The translations under genes and the position numbers were made by a program. A stretch of DNA of 64,000 nt from Legionella feeleii. GTDB taxonomy: Bacteria > Pseudomonadota > Gammaproteobacteria > Legionellales > Legionellaceae. Below are positions 36,973-47,113 of the stretch, piece by piece. The notes beneath the pieces are model-generated. The model had not been told where the DNA came from, ran no database searches, and saw only the letters and a program-made list of their open reading frames with translations. Every line of letters starts with the position of its first letter. Position 1 is the stretch's first letter. The stretch lies in contig NZ_LNYB01000085.1 in assembly GCF_001467625.1 (NCBI RefSeq), positions 331-64,330 on the forward strand, in the 5' to 3' direction.

Positions 36973-38253
36973 ATGATCATTGGAACATTCTGGTCTCAAA
37001 AAGATAGCAAGTGGGTGCGTTTTGTACAGGAAGGTGGTGTAGTGCACGCAGAAAGTGCCCCTGCCCGCGAAGATAATCCTTCTTTGGCAGAAGCATGGGA
37101 ACCAGAGGCTGATGGTATTTGGTCTGTCAATTATAGTCTGGAAGATGAACGGCCGCTTAGAAATGAATTTTATCGTATAAAAGACGGTATTCTTTACCAT
37201 GACACGGGTATAACGAAGTATGGGGTTAGAATACTGGAACACTATCTTCCTTCTTCCGGATGGGGCCGATACCCTGAAAGCATGAAGGCAAAATTTAATC
37301 CTTTTTCAGATGTTCAAGGAGAAGAGGTCGCCTTATTACCTTATGCCCAACTGCCTTTAACAGTAGAAGTACAACTAGCAAGGCAAGAGGAAGTAGAACG
37401 GCTTGCTGAAGCGGCTCGGGAAGCAGCGCGTCAGAGGTGGGCTGAGATAAAAAAAGGTGATTTTTTGGGGCAATTTATCGATAGTGTAGGGAGTGAATTT
37501 ACATCGGAGCAAAATGCTGCTCTGTACGATGAACTTTCAAAAGAGCTGCTTCCTTTCCCAATCAGTGTTTATGAAACGCCTGCTGATTTTGTAGAGCTAT
37601 GGTCCCAGGAGCTAGAGGATGAAGAAGGTTCTATACGTAACGCGATAATTAGAGCCGCCTCCACAACTTTTTTCGATGAAGACTTTGCTCTGAATCCGGA
37701 AAGGGATAACGGGGTGCGTATAGGGCTATTTGAGCGCAAAAAAGCGTTTTATTTTGCTGTAATTAACGCGGGCATTCGATTCGTGCGCGATACTTTTGAT
37801 CTGGCTGGGCCAGAGCAATTAGAGGAACAGATACCTTTGGATCTGCAAGTTCCTGTTTTGGATGCCCAGGTAAAGATTAGTGTTGGTCAAGCCATTTACA
37901 AATTTTTCTCTGGCTTGTTAGCTGGTATTACTCAATACGTTCCGAATATCTTTAACTGGTCGAAGCCTGCCAGTAGAGAGGAAATGGCAGGAGACAATGG
38001 ACCTGAGCAGCGTGAGCATGAGCGTGTTGTCGTTATAGATGATAGTATGCAGGAAAAACGCGGTTTAGGCGCAGCTTCTTCTCAGGAAAGCTGGTTGTCT
38101 CGTAAAAAGGCAGGTGAGCTGGTTCAAGGTTCAATTAGTTATGTTAGTTCTCTGCGCTCTTTGTTTTGGTCAACGTCTCAACCCACTGATAATACTCAGA
38201 AGCATGACCCTAGCCTGGCTGGGGATGAGCCGCGACTCGAGCAGCGATTCTGA
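36973..38253 (+). CDS. Unknown protein, candidate Dot/Icm effector
   Basis: The 426-aa protein has no family I recognise. The N-terminal third is Trp-rich (IGTFWSQKDSKWVRF, GIWSVNYSLEDERPLRNEFYR), suggesting a small beta domain. A charged helix at about residues 130-165 (QEEVERLAEAAREAARQRW) follows, then a region with a weakly hydrophobic stretch near 300. The tail is polar and glutamate-rich, as in many Dot/Icm substrates. The PmrA-like promoter supports an effector role. That is inference; no catalytic motif is seen. Confidence 0.6.
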   Translation: MIIGTFWSQKDSKWVRFVQEGGVVHAESAPAREDNPSLAEAWEPEADGIWSVNYSLEDERPLRNEFYRIKDGILYHDTGITKYGVRILEHYLPSSGWGRYPESMKAKFNPFSDVQGEEVALLPYAQLPLTVEVQLARQEEVERLAEAAREAARQRWAEIKKGDFLGQFIDSVGSEFTSEQNAALYDELSKELLPFPISVYETPADFVELWSQELEDEEGSIRNAIIRAASTTFFDEDFALNPERDNGVRIGLFERKKAFYFAVINAGIRFVRDTFDLAGPEQLEEQIPLDLQVPVLDAQVKISVGQAIYKFFSGLLAGITQYVPNIFNWSKPASREEMAGDNGPEQREHERVVVIDDSMQEKRGLGAASSQESWLSRKKAGELVQGSISYVSSLRSLFWSTSQPTDNTQKHDPSLAGDEPRLEQRF

Positions 38254-38372
38254 CAACTCGGAGAAGGTGGATAAAAGAGCCTTTGCAATTAAAACAGAAT
38301 TGTAAACCAATTGAATCTGCTGCAAAAATCTGAGTTATAATTAATGCATTATAGGTCAACAAGGATGTTGCT

Positions 38373-39893
38373 ATGTACGATGATTTACGCAATCCCTATC
38401 AAGCAGGAGAGTTTCCTGCCTTGCAATTAGGCGGCATTCTTCTTAATGAACAATTGCTTGCTGACTCACCAGTCAATTTGGTGCTTAAATCCTTAAATCG
38501 CCATGGTCTGATTGCTGGCGCAACCGGTAGTGGTAAAACCAAAACTATTCAAGTGCTTAGTGAGCAACTTTCCCTCCAAGGGGTCCCGAGTTTAGTCATG
38601 GATATCAAAGGCGATATCTCTGGCCTGGCTCTACCAGGTGAAACGTCTGAGTTTTTATTATCACGTAGCAAATCGTTAAATCTTAGTTATGCACCACGTG
38701 CCTTTCCGGTTGAAATGCTCACTTTAAATGAGTCAACCCAGGAAGGTGTTCCTTTACGCTCAACCATTAGTGATTTTGGTGCTGTCCTGTTTTCCCGCAT
38801 GCTTGATGTGAATGAAACACAAGCAGGCGTTATCACTGTTCTTTTTGAATATGCAAAAGATAATAAGTTACCCTTGATTGAACTGGCTGATTTTAAAGCG
38901 TTGTTACAATTTGCCCAAAGCGATGCCGGTAGCGCAAAAATTGAAGCTGCTTTTGGTTCTGTAGCCACGTCATCGGTGGGGACTATTGTTCGTAAAATTA
39001 TTGAACTTGAGGCTCAGGGCGGTGACAAATTTTTTGGCGAGCCAGCATTTAACGTCATGGATTTGGTGCGTACTAATCCTCAAGGCCAGGGGATAATTTC
39101 AATCTTGCGTTTGTTGGATATGCAAGATAAACCAAAATTATTTTCTACGTTTATGCTGAAGTTATTATCTGATGTTTATCGAGTGATGCCCGAACTCGGT
39201 GATCCACCTAAGCCGAAGCTAATTCTCTTTATTGATGAAGCACATTTAATTTTCAGTAATGCCAGTAAAGCTTTATTAAGTTTATTGGAGACAATGGTTA
39301 AATTAATTCGTTCCAAGGGAGTGGGTTTAATTTTTTGTACGCAAACACCCAATGATATTCCCGATGCGGTATTGAGCCAGCTTGGTTTAAAAATACAACA
39401 TGCCTTACGTGCTTTCACCGCTAAAGATCGCAAGGCGATGAAGCTGGTGGCACAAAATTTCCCACCTTCTACGTATTACAATACAGAGCAATTATTGACT
39501 GCTTTAGGAATTGGTGAAGCGTTGGTCAGCGGTTTGAATGCCAAAGGAGAACCGACACCGCTTGTTGAATGTTTGATACGTGCTCCGGAATCACGCATGG
39601 GGGTGCTCAACCAGCAAGAGTTAGCTGCCGTTGTGGCACAGTCAACGTTAATCGCTCGCTATGGACAGCGTATAGAACGCGAATCGGCTAAAGAAATATT
39701 GGCCAAGCAAGTGGCGAGTGCAACGCAAACAAGTACTACCGATGCTACAACCCAGAGAGGCACGGCAAGTTCTCAGGAGCCTGGCATGATAGAGCAAATA
39801 AGTAAAAACACCTTATTTCGTCAGGTGGTACGGCAAATTATGCGTGATCTAATGCGTTCTTTATTGACTGCCTTAGGCATAAAACGACGGTAG
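38373..39893 (+). CDS. HerA-like/DUF853 P-loop ATPase (YjgR family)
   Basis: The 506-aa ATPase has Walker A GATGSGKT (residues about 51-58), MDIKGDISG, Walker B LILFIDEAH (about 286-294) and a sensor region IFCTQTPNDIPDAVLSQLG. The family is known as YjgR/DUF853 and resembles HerA-FtsK translocases; its role is not established. A glutamine/threonine-rich linker precedes a short C-terminal helix. It stands alone. Confidence 0.88.
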   Translation: MYDDLRNPYQAGEFPALQLGGILLNEQLLADSPVNLVLKSLNRHGLIAGATGSGKTKTIQVLSEQLSLQGVPSLVMDIKGDISGLALPGETSEFLLSRSKSLNLSYAPRAFPVEMLTLNESTQEGVPLRSTISDFGAVLFSRMLDVNETQAGVITVLFEYAKDNKLPLIELADFKALLQFAQSDAGSAKIEAAFGSVATSSVGTIVRKIIELEAQGGDKFFGEPAFNVMDLVRTNPQGQGIISILRLLDMQDKPKLFSTFMLKLLSDVYRVMPELGDPPKPKLILFIDEAHLIFSNASKALLSLLETMVKLIRSKGVGLIFCTQTPNDIPDAVLSQLGLKIQHALRAFTAKDRKAMKLVAQNFPPSTYYNTEQLLTALGIGEALVSGLNAKGEPTPLVECLIRAPESRMGVLNQQELAAVVAQSTLIARYGQRIERESAKEILAKQVASATQTSTTDATTQRGTASSQEPGMIEQISKNTLFRQVVRQIMRDLMRSLLTALGIKRR

Positions 39894-39957
39894 GTCTCTA
39901 TTAAGAAGAGGCCTTACACATTTCAAGGCACGAATGCTAGTGCCAGACGCTATTAAC

Positions 39958-40362
39958 TTAATGGTATACAGCTTGAGGCAGTTTTTTTGCCTGGATTATC
40001 CAAGATTCAACTTGCGATAAACTTGGCAGCTGGCGCACCAGTTTACTCTGTTCATTGGTTGCCTGGAGTGCTTGATGCAAATTGTCTGGGCGGCGCTGTG
40101 CCAATTCCAGGACTGAATCCACTCCACTGCGTTCTAATAATTCACTATATTCCTCACTGATACCTTTGATGCGTGCCAGATCAGCTTGATTAGTCCATTT
40201 CAGGATTAGCTTAGGACTGATACCCGTTTTTTCTGCAATGGTTTGTCGGCCATTGCGATCACCACAAACGTCTAGCAATTGAGTTTGGTTTTCAATGCCT
40301 GCCGTTTGCAGAAGTGCAGCATAGTGTTCACCAATTCCTTCAATCTCAATTAATTTATGCAT
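39958..40362 (-). CDS. DUF4332 helix-hairpin-helix protein
   Basis: About 134 aa with two HhH-type units: EIEGIGEHYAALLQTAGI near the start and RIKGISEEYSELLERSGV in the middle. This fits the DUF4332 family, predicted to bind nucleic acid or act as an adaptor. ATG 40362 is chosen because GGAG lies 6 nt upstream. Confidence 0.75.
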   Translation of the reverse strand: MHKLIEIEGIGEHYAALLQTAGIENQTQLLDVCGDRNGRQTIAEKTGISPKLILKWTNQADLARIKGISEEYSELLERSGVDSVLELAQRRPDNLHQALQATNEQSKLVRQLPSLSQVESWIIQAKKLPQAVYH

Positions 40363-40450
40363 GATCACTCCATGATTTGGTGAGTTACTCTAATAAAAGT
40401 ATATACCAACATGAGAATGAGTTATGAGAACAGCCCGATGCGGCTGTTCC

Positions 40451-41119
40451 TTAAAAAAAATAAGCCAAGCGTCCAACAACCGAGTATAAAAAAGGAAAAA
40501 AGGTATTTACAGGGTTTAACTGCGACTCCCCATATCCAGCGGTATAATTTCCAGCGATTTCAGCCATGAGGTGTTCTCCCAGGGGCGTATTTAATCCGAC
40601 ACTGAAAGTTGGGCTCAGACGCCAGTCTTCCACCAGTAAATCATCTCGATGTACGCCTGCAACACCGGCACTGGAAAAAAGTCTAAGGGAAGTATTGTAG
40701 ATAGGCAGCATAATTTTGCCGGTTAAATTGACTGTTTCCGTTTTAGTAGAAAATGTTGTCGATTCATTATTCTCGAAGCTGAATAAGCTCGAAGAATCAA
40801 ATGAGATTTCCGCTTTAGGATAGTGCATATAACTAAATTCGATGGCGAAAGAAGGGGAAAATTCATGTCCAGCAAAAGCCCCCCAACCTCCACCGCCCTC
40901 TCTGGTATGAATTGGAGTGGACACATTTAGGGCTAAATTTTGATTTTCTTGGGAGGGGACCAAGCCGTGCCATGTCGTTGAAGCATAACCTCCAAGTGCA
41001 CCAATATAAAAACGAGGATGAAAGGGAGATCCTCCCTCACCAGCATGACCACTCATTGAATACAAATACAAGGGTAACATCGTAGCCAGTAACAAATTTT
41101 TGACAATCACAATAAACAC
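40451..41119 (-). CDS. Outer-membrane beta-barrel protein (OmpA/opacity-like)
   Basis: The 222-aa product has a signal peptide, then alternating amphipathic strands: FYIGALGGYAST, WGAFAGHEFSPSFAIEFSYMHY, GKIMLPIYNTSLRLFSSAGVAGVHR. It ends in aromatic residues YFF, the outer-membrane sorting signal. The likely form is an eight-stranded barrel. It starts with GTG after GAGAGAG. Confidence 0.8.
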   Translation of the reverse strand: MFIVIVKNLLLATMLPLYLYSMSGHAGEGGSPFHPRFYIGALGGYASTTWHGLVPSQENQNLALNVSTPIHTREGGGGWGAFAGHEFSPSFAIEFSYMHYPKAEISFDSSSLFSFENNESTTFSTKTETVNLTGKIMLPIYNTSLRLFSSAGVAGVHRDDLLVEDWRLSPTFSVGLNTPLGEHLMAEIAGNYTAGYGESQLNPVNTFFPFLYSVVGRLAYFF

Positions 41120-41128
41120 TCTCTCTCT

Positions 41129-41160
41129 TCTCCTAATTTCTTTCCTGAGAAATTAGGAGA
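41129..41160. other. Perfect 12-bp hairpin upstream of the beta-barrel gene
   Basis: TCTCCTAATTTC (41129-41140) pairs with GAAATTAGGAGA (41149-41160) around an 8-nt loop. It lies 10 nt before the GTG of the beta-barrel gene and after the stop of the Cys-rich gene. One arm contains TCTCC, so folding could mask ribosome access, or it may mark an attenuator between the two genes. Confidence 0.45.
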
Positions 41161-41178
41161 TAACTTAGCTAACAAAAA

Positions 41179-41511
41179 TTATTGGCAGGCTTTACTACAA
41201 ATCCGGCCTGGAGAATTAACCTTACCAAACAGATAGCAATTCCAGTTATCCATACAATCCTGAGAGGTCGTATATTTCTGGCGGTCACAAGCTGTTTGAA
41301 GTGAACCATATATAATTAACAATCGTGCGTAAAGCTTTCTCACATCTTGACACATCCCTGAGGGGAGTCCTGACGATGTGCAGTAACAGGCTGCCACTGA
41401 TTTAAACGACGAGCAAAAGTTCGCATCGTTTGTAGGTACAGCCCTATCACATGCCATTGCAGTTTGAACAAACAGATAGGCAGTGATGACAATAAAAAAC
41501 TTTCTTATCAT
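41179..41511 (-). CDS. Small cysteine-rich exported protein, unknown
   Basis: The 110-aa protein has a signal peptide (FFIVITAYLFVQTAMA). The mature part has ten cysteines (CDRAV, FCSSF, ACYCTS, MCQDV, ACDRQ, DCMDNWNCY, ICSKACQ), suggesting several disulfides in the periplasm or outside the cell. It lies 54 nt downstream of the NRPS gene on the same strand. Confidence 0.7.
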   Translation of the reverse strand: MIRKFFIVITAYLFVQTAMACDRAVPTNDANFCSSFKSVAACYCTSSGLPSGMCQDVRKLYARLLIIYGSLQTACDRQKYTTSQDCMDNWNCYLFGKVNSPGRICSKACQ

Positions 41512-41564
41512 CCTTGATCCTTGCTAATTTAATGATTTTCCTAAAGACTTTATCAGAATTCAGC

Positions 41565-44500
41565 TTAACCACAAAACATTGATTGATCTTTTGGATAATA
41601 TTGTTTGGTATCCTCTTTCATAATTCGCAGGATTTCTTTGGCAAGCCTCTCACGAAAATCCGTAGTCAAATTGGCTGAAATAGCCATGTGGGGTCTGTTA
41701 TCGGCCATACGCAGAAAGCAAATATCGAGAAAATTATCTACTTCCAATAAATCATATTGATAATTGTTTAGATTTTTCGCTTTTAATCCAAATAGCGAGG
41801 TATTCTCCTTTTCTGAGGTTAAAAAATCAGTATGCATATTGATATTGATGAGAAAATTATTACCTTTAAAAGAATTTAAACGTCCACAGCAGTTGAGGAT
41901 TTTTCGGTTTAATTGAAGGTTAGGGAATAAACAACTATATAACCAGGTTAGTAGTTTGACACCATATTCTTTAATTTTTTTAGGCTCTCGGAAGGTGCCT
42001 ATACTGGCGAGCTTTACTATATTAGAGCATTTTTGATAAGGGCTGGTAGCCATAATCGATGCATGAACCTCTCTGCAGACGGAGCTTAGGGTAGATTGCT
42101 TGTTAATCTGTGCCTTGATTAGCTCCAGCTCCAAGAAGCAACCGATGGTTTTATCATAGTTATGATCATCGCGAGTGGATTTAACTTTAGTCATACAGAT
42201 GGAGGAATGTGCATTGAGCTTGTAGCCACAGCAATTACGCAGAGCTAACAAAATTACACTACTCAAACCATCATTAAGGCTTATATGATTATGTGCACAG
42301 AATAGACGTAGATTTTGCAGTGCCTCCTGAGAGATTTCTGTGTACGTTGAATAGGGAATTTGGCTTTTCTTCATATTGGCTACAACATATTCGGCGGGAA
42401 AGGTAAATAAAGAAGCATCCTCCAGATAGTCCTCCCAGAACATAAAGTCGCGATTGAAATAAGTTTGAGTATAGGCTTGTTCTTTGAATATATATTCTCG
42501 ATAACGGGTATCTCTGTTCAACGATGGCGACTGAGCCGAGAGGTAAAAATTGGATAAGTCAGAGAACAAGATTGCAGGTGAAACATGATCAGAAATAATA
42601 TGAGGCATACAAAGTTGGATTTCTGTGTTTCTGCCCTTTAAATAAAATAAACGAACCATTATCAGAGGTTGATTTTTAGGCCAGGGATAGAGTGCCCTCA
42701 ACTCATTAAAGGAAGTCTCTAAAACAACCTCGCTTTCTTTCTCAGGCAGCGATGCGAGATTTTTTACTGCGATCTCAGGAGGAAGATTTTTCTGGAGAGA
42801 CTGGACAGGACGAAAAGAGAATATTCGGTAGCATAAGGTTTCATGTTTTTTAATAATCAAAGCCAAGGCAGTCTTTAGTTTTTCTAAATCCAACATCCCT
42901 TGCACACGTTCTCGCGCACAGATATTTAATTTTTTGGCTTTGGATTCAAAGGTATTTGATAGCCATAAAGTGAATTGGAAATCACTCAATGGCAGCTGAT
43001 TCTTATCCTTATAAGTCTCCGCATAACTATCTGTTTGCTGCCTTACTTCTTGTAATTGATCGAGCAAGCTGGCCACAGCTGCGATGGTTGGCTTCTGATA
43101 AAAATTTTGTAAACTGATTTCTTTTCCTAGAGCGTGATTAATGGTTGTAATAATTCTCGCTGCCGACAAAGAATGTCCTCCCAAATCAAAAAAATCATCA
43201 TGAATACCAATTGGTTTTATACCTAATTCCTCCGACCAAATTTCAGCAAGTATTTTCTCCAGGGGGGTCTCGGGTGCCACCTGTCCTATGGTTGGAGTGA
43301 AGGAGGGCGCAGGCAAGGCGACGGTGTCTAGCTTGTCATTGGTATTGAGGGGAAAGGATTCTACGCTGACAAAGCAAGAAGGAATCATGAAATCAGGCAA
43401 GTACTGCTTTAAATATTGTCGCAGTTCATTGTCACTTACAGCCTGATTTTTATCTTTCAGAATGTAGTAGGCGACTAATATTTTCTCCTTGCGATATCCA
43501 TCTGCAGTAATGACTGCTGCGGATTTGAGTTGGTGATGAGCAGCTAAACAGTGTTCAATCTCGGCTGGTTCTACACGAAAGCCTCGTATCTTTATCTGAT
43601 GATCGATTCTTCCGATGCACTCAAGTTCCCCCTCAGGTAGTCGGCGACATAAATCTCCGGTTTTGTACAAGCGAGCATTGGGGGCATTGTTGAAGGGGTC
43701 TTTAATAAAGTATCGCTCTGTTAATGTCTTATTGTTTAGATATCCACGGGCCAGACAACAACCGCCTAGATAAAGTTCACCGATCTCTCCATCAGCAACA
43801 GGCAAGCCATTTTCATCAAGGAGATAAGATTGGCAATTAGGAACCAACCTACCAATAGGTACATTCGCTCCCAGACTGGAAATATTTGTAGAGTCAATTT
43901 GATATAGACAAACAGCAACAGTGGTTTCCGTAGGACCGTATTCATTAAACAAACGATGTTTGGGATAAAAACTCAACCAGGCTGCACAATCACTAGCGGC
44001 TAAATTTTCTCCTGCCAACATGACTTTTTTCAGATGATGAAGAGGCTTGCACTTAATTTTTAGCTGATGTAACAAGACTCTAAAATAACTGGGCGTTAAT
44101 TTAATGAAATTGACTTTGCTGGTGACAAGATAATTCAGATACAGACCAGGATCTTTTTTAACTTTATCTTCACAAATCACAACGGTTAAGCCAATTGTCA
44201 AGGGCACAAGCGAGGTTGTTAGCGCAAAATCAAAAGACGGGTTGGAAGAAAAATCAACCAATTGTTGTGTGTTTAACGTGCAAGAATCAGCAAACCACTT
44301 CGCGTAATTGACAACACCCTCATGCTCAATGAGTACACCTTTAGGCTTACCAGTTGAACCAGACGTATAAATTATATAAGCCAGGTGATGAGGGGAAGTG
44401 ACTGATTGAAGATTATCAAGTGATTGCTTGCACAGTTCCTCATCTTCATTAAAAAGGATGGTTTTTCCCTGGTAGCGAGTAAATTTTGTTTTCCATTCAC

Positions 44501-44834
44501 TCGTCGTGATGAGAATGGAAGTTGATCCTTCATGTAGAATGAGTAATAACCGTTCTTCAGGAGATGAAGGATCTAAGGGAATATAGGCTCCCCCTGCCTT
44601 TAAAATTGCCATAATCGCAATAAGAAAATCGATGGAGCGATTCATGCAGAGGGCAACTTGCGTTTCTGCGGTCACTCCCAATGTCCGCAAATAATGGGCT
44701 AGCTGATTTGCCCTCTGATTTAATTGAGCGTAACTAATTGCTTGTCTTTCAAAAATAGCGGCAATTTTTTGCGGTCTTTGTTTAACTTGCAGCTCAAACA
44801 TTTCATGCAGGGTATCGGCAGTTTTCCTTTTCAA
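41565..44834 (-). CDS. Single-module non-ribosomal peptide synthetase, A-T-C order
   Basis: 1089 aa. The adenylation domain (about 8-500) has all core motifs: YIIYTSGSTGKPKG (A3), FDFALTTSL with the amine-binding Asp (A4), NEYGPTE (A5), YKTGDLCR (A7), GRIDHQIKIRGFRVEPAEIE (A8) and NTNDKLD (A10 lysine). The thiolation domain has DDFFDLGGHSLSAARI (Ser carrier site). The C-terminal ~470 residues are a condensation/PapA-like acyltransferase domain with an altered HHxxxDG, here PHIISDHVS, keeping the second His and the Asp. There is no thioesterase domain. It starts with TTG after GGAAGGAAG. It is 47 nt downstream of an MMPL exporter gene. Confidence 0.9.
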   Translation of the reverse strand: MKRKTADTLHEMFELQVKQRPQKIAAIFERQAISYAQLNQRANQLAHYLRTLGVTAETQVALCMNRSIDFLIAIMAILKAGGAYIPLDPSSPEERLLLILHEGSTSILITTSEWKTKFTRYQGKTILFNEDEELCKQSLDNLQSVTSPHHLAYIIYTSGSTGKPKGVLIEHEGVVNYAKWFADSCTLNTQQLVDFSSNPSFDFALTTSLVPLTIGLTVVICEDKVKKDPGLYLNYLVTSKVNFIKLTPSYFRVLLHQLKIKCKPLHHLKKVMLAGENLAASDCAAWLSFYPKHRLFNEYGPTETTVAVCLYQIDSTNISSLGANVPIGRLVPNCQSYLLDENGLPVADGEIGELYLGGCCLARGYLNNKTLTERYFIKDPFNNAPNARLYKTGDLCRRLPEGELECIGRIDHQIKIRGFRVEPAEIEHCLAAHHQLKSAAVITADGYRKEKILVAYYILKDKNQAVSDNELRQYLKQYLPDFMIPSCFVSVESFPLNTNDKLDTVALPAPSFTPTIGQVAPETPLEKILAEIWSEELGIKPIGIHDDFFDLGGHSLSAARIITTINHALGKEISLQNFYQKPTIAAVASLLDQLQEVRQQTDSYAETYKDKNQLPLSDFQFTLWLSNTFESKAKKLNICARERVQGMLDLEKLKTALALIIKKHETLCYRIFSFRPVQSLQKNLPPEIAVKNLASLPEKESEVVLETSFNELRALYPWPKNQPLIMVRLFYLKGRNTEIQLCMPHIISDHVSPAILFSDLSNFYLSAQSPSLNRDTRYREYIFKEQAYTQTYFNRDFMFWEDYLEDASLFTFPAEYVVANMKKSQIPYSTYTEISQEALQNLRLFCAHNHISLNDGLSSVILLALRNCCGYKLNAHSSICMTKVKSTRDDHNYDKTIGCFLELELIKAQINKQSTLSSVCREVHASIMATSPYQKCSNIVKLASIGTFREPKKIKEYGVKLLTWLYSCLFPNLQLNRKILNCCGRLNSFKGNNFLININMHTDFLTSEKENTSLFGLKAKNLNNYQYDLLEVDNFLDICFLRMADNRPHMAISANLTTDFRERLAKEILRIMKEDTKQYYPKDQSMFCG

Positions 44835-44881
44835 TTTTTCTTCCTTCCTATCAAAGTTAACCCATACTCCATTTTCTATAA

Positions 44882-47113
44882 TTATAGTTTTGGCAAAATC
44901 TTATCTAGCCATTTGGGCAGGTACCAATTCCATTCTTTAAGCAATACCATAGTGGAGGGAACCAGGAGCGTTCGAATTAAAAAAGCATCCACAAAAATCG
45001 CCACCGCGATGCCAAGCCCAAAGGCTTTCACCATTAATACATCGGCAACTAAAAATGAACCGCAAATGAAGATAACGATGAGTGCGGCACTGGTAATAAT
45101 GCGACTGCTCCGCTCAATGCCCGAAATAATACTTTTATTGTTATGATGGCCATTTTTTTCATAAGCCTCTTTTATTCGCGATAGGAGAAAAACCTCATAG
45201 TCCATCGAGAACCCAAAGAGGGCGCAAAAGATGATGACTAAAAGACTGATATCCAACATTCCCTGGGGTTCAAAATTAAGGTATTTCGCTAAATAACCAT
45301 CCTGAAATACGAGCACAAGAGCACCATAGCAGGCACTCAGACTTAATAAATTCATGAGAATGGCTTTAATAGGAATAAATAAAGAACGTAATAGCAGAAG
45401 TAAAATGAGATAAGTGAAAACCATAATCCATAACAAAGCCCAAGGTAAAATCTGAGAAATACGGGTTAAAACATCAACGTTGAGGGCTGGTGTCCCAGTA
45501 ATTTCCATAGTCAGTCCCGCAGACACTTTAGTGTTTCTTAGCGTTTTAACTAGTTGTATTGTTTGAGCGTCATTGCTTTCATAATTGCTACTAACATTTA
45601 ATACCGCAAAAGAATAGCCTGTTGTTGTCGCTAATAATTTTTTTATATTAGCAGCCAAAAATTTCTTAGGTGTGGAATACAGGTTGATATATTGTTTCTT
45701 GGTTAATTTTCCATCAGACGAGACTACCCCGCTAATCCCATCAATAGAGGGATGGTCTTTTAGTTTTTGTACTAAAGTATAGATTTTGGAAAGACTATCT
45801 TGCGACAAAATATAATGATGGGGAGATTGAATTAATAACAAAATTGGGGTTAATGATTTGACATCAAATTCTTCTTCGTAGGTATTAAAAAACTGTCGGC
45901 TCTCAGATTCTTTAGGAGTAATGCGATAATCTGATACGCCAAATTTGGCCGACAAGAATGGATAACCAAGCAGGAGTAATAAAATAAGAATCGGAAAAAA
46001 AAAGTATAAAGGATGAGCAACAACTTTTTCTGCTAGCCAACGCCAGGCAGGCGAGTGATGGCCCTTATTTTTTCCGGGTAGATGGATCGAAAAAAGATTA
46101 ATTTTGTTTTTGAGAACAGCAAGAAAAGCAGGGAGTACGATGACAGCCGTAATGACCGCAACCACCACAGCAACGATCCCGCCAACAGCCATAGAAAATA
46201 AAATATTAATAGGGAAAAGAAATAAAGCGCTGATACTGATAAGAACGGCCAGGCCACTGAAAAAAATAGCTTTTCCCGCGGTTTCTGCAGTAATGGCAAT
46301 GGCTTCGCTTATATCGATGCCATTATGTAATTCTTCGCGAAAGCGACTGATGATAAATAGGGAATAATCCAGACTCAGGCAGAGACCCAGCAATAAAGCA
46401 ATATTCAAGGTATAGACAGAGAGAGTCCACGATTCTCCTAAAATATAAAGGGCGGTAAGGATAATGAGCGCGCATCCGCCGCCCAAAAGAATAGGCAGCA
46501 ACGCGGCAGTTAGGGAGCCAAAAACGACTAACAAGGTAATAATTGCCACCGGTGTTGCGATAAAATCGGCCTTATAGAGATCGTGCTGAGTCTCTTTATT
46601 GATCTCTCTAACAAAAATAGCCTGCCCTCCCATTTCAATAGTCATATTGGATGGTTTTTTTATTGCAGCTGTAAATTTGGCTAGCATGTCAGCATCAAGA
46701 GGTTCCTGGCTTTTAACAATTACGACTACATAGGCAGAATGCTTATCCTTGGAAATTTGATGTTTGTTGTCTGAGGGGAGGAAAATGTCATGTTTAATAG
46801 GGAAATTTTCCAAACCCGAAAGGGATTGCTTGATTTTCTTATTAAATAGGGATTGGTTAGCCCGAAGATGATTGCTCTGATAGATAATCAGAAATTTATT
46901 AGCGCTGTCGTAACCCAGTTTCTTATCGATATATTCCTGGGTCTTGGCACTTTGTGAATTCTCATCTTTAAAACCGGTTGTTTTAAAAGGAGCAACAATG
47001 TTGATGAGCAGAGGAACACAGGCCAGGATTATGACTACCCATAGGATAATGATATACCAGCGCAGCGGGTAGATTTTACTCCCTAATTTGTAAAATAAGT
47101 GTTTTTTCATCAT
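44882..47113 (-). CDS. MMPL-family RND lipid/small-molecule exporter
   Basis: The 743-aa protein has the RND layout of two halves, each with one TM segment, a large periplasmic loop and five more TM segments. The proton-relay motif shows as LDYSLFIISRFREEL in TM4 and SMDYEVFLLSRIKEAYEKNG in TM10. MMPL proteins in actinomycetes export lipids and lipopeptides. Being first in a two-gene operon with an NRPS suggests it exports that product. Confidence 0.9.
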   Translation of the reverse strand: MMKKHLFYKLGSKIYPLRWYIIILWVVIILACVPLLINIVAPFKTTGFKDENSQSAKTQEYIDKKLGYDSANKFLIIYQSNHLRANQSLFNKKIKQSLSGLENFPIKHDIFLPSDNKHQISKDKHSAYVVVIVKSQEPLDADMLAKFTAAIKKPSNMTIEMGGQAIFVREINKETQHDLYKADFIATPVAIITLLVVFGSLTAALLPILLGGGCALIILTALYILGESWTLSVYTLNIALLLGLCLSLDYSLFIISRFREELHNGIDISEAIAITAETAGKAIFFSGLAVLISISALFLFPINILFSMAVGGIVAVVVAVITAVIVLPAFLAVLKNKINLFSIHLPGKNKGHHSPAWRWLAEKVVAHPLYFFFPILILLLLLGYPFLSAKFGVSDYRITPKESESRQFFNTYEEEFDVKSLTPILLLIQSPHHYILSQDSLSKIYTLVQKLKDHPSIDGISGVVSSDGKLTKKQYINLYSTPKKFLAANIKKLLATTTGYSFAVLNVSSNYESNDAQTIQLVKTLRNTKVSAGLTMEITGTPALNVDVLTRISQILPWALLWIMVFTYLILLLLLRSLFIPIKAILMNLLSLSACYGALVLVFQDGYLAKYLNFEPQGMLDISLLVIIFCALFGFSMDYEVFLLSRIKEAYEKNGHHNNKSIISGIERSSRIITSAALIVIFICGSFLVADVLMVKAFGLGIAVAIFVDAFLIRTLLVPSTMVLLKEWNWYLPKWLDKILPKL

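Noticed and set aside
44724..45146. 140-codon plus-strand ORF across the NRPS-MMPL junction
   Set aside because: Antisense to two well-supported genes and without recognisable features.
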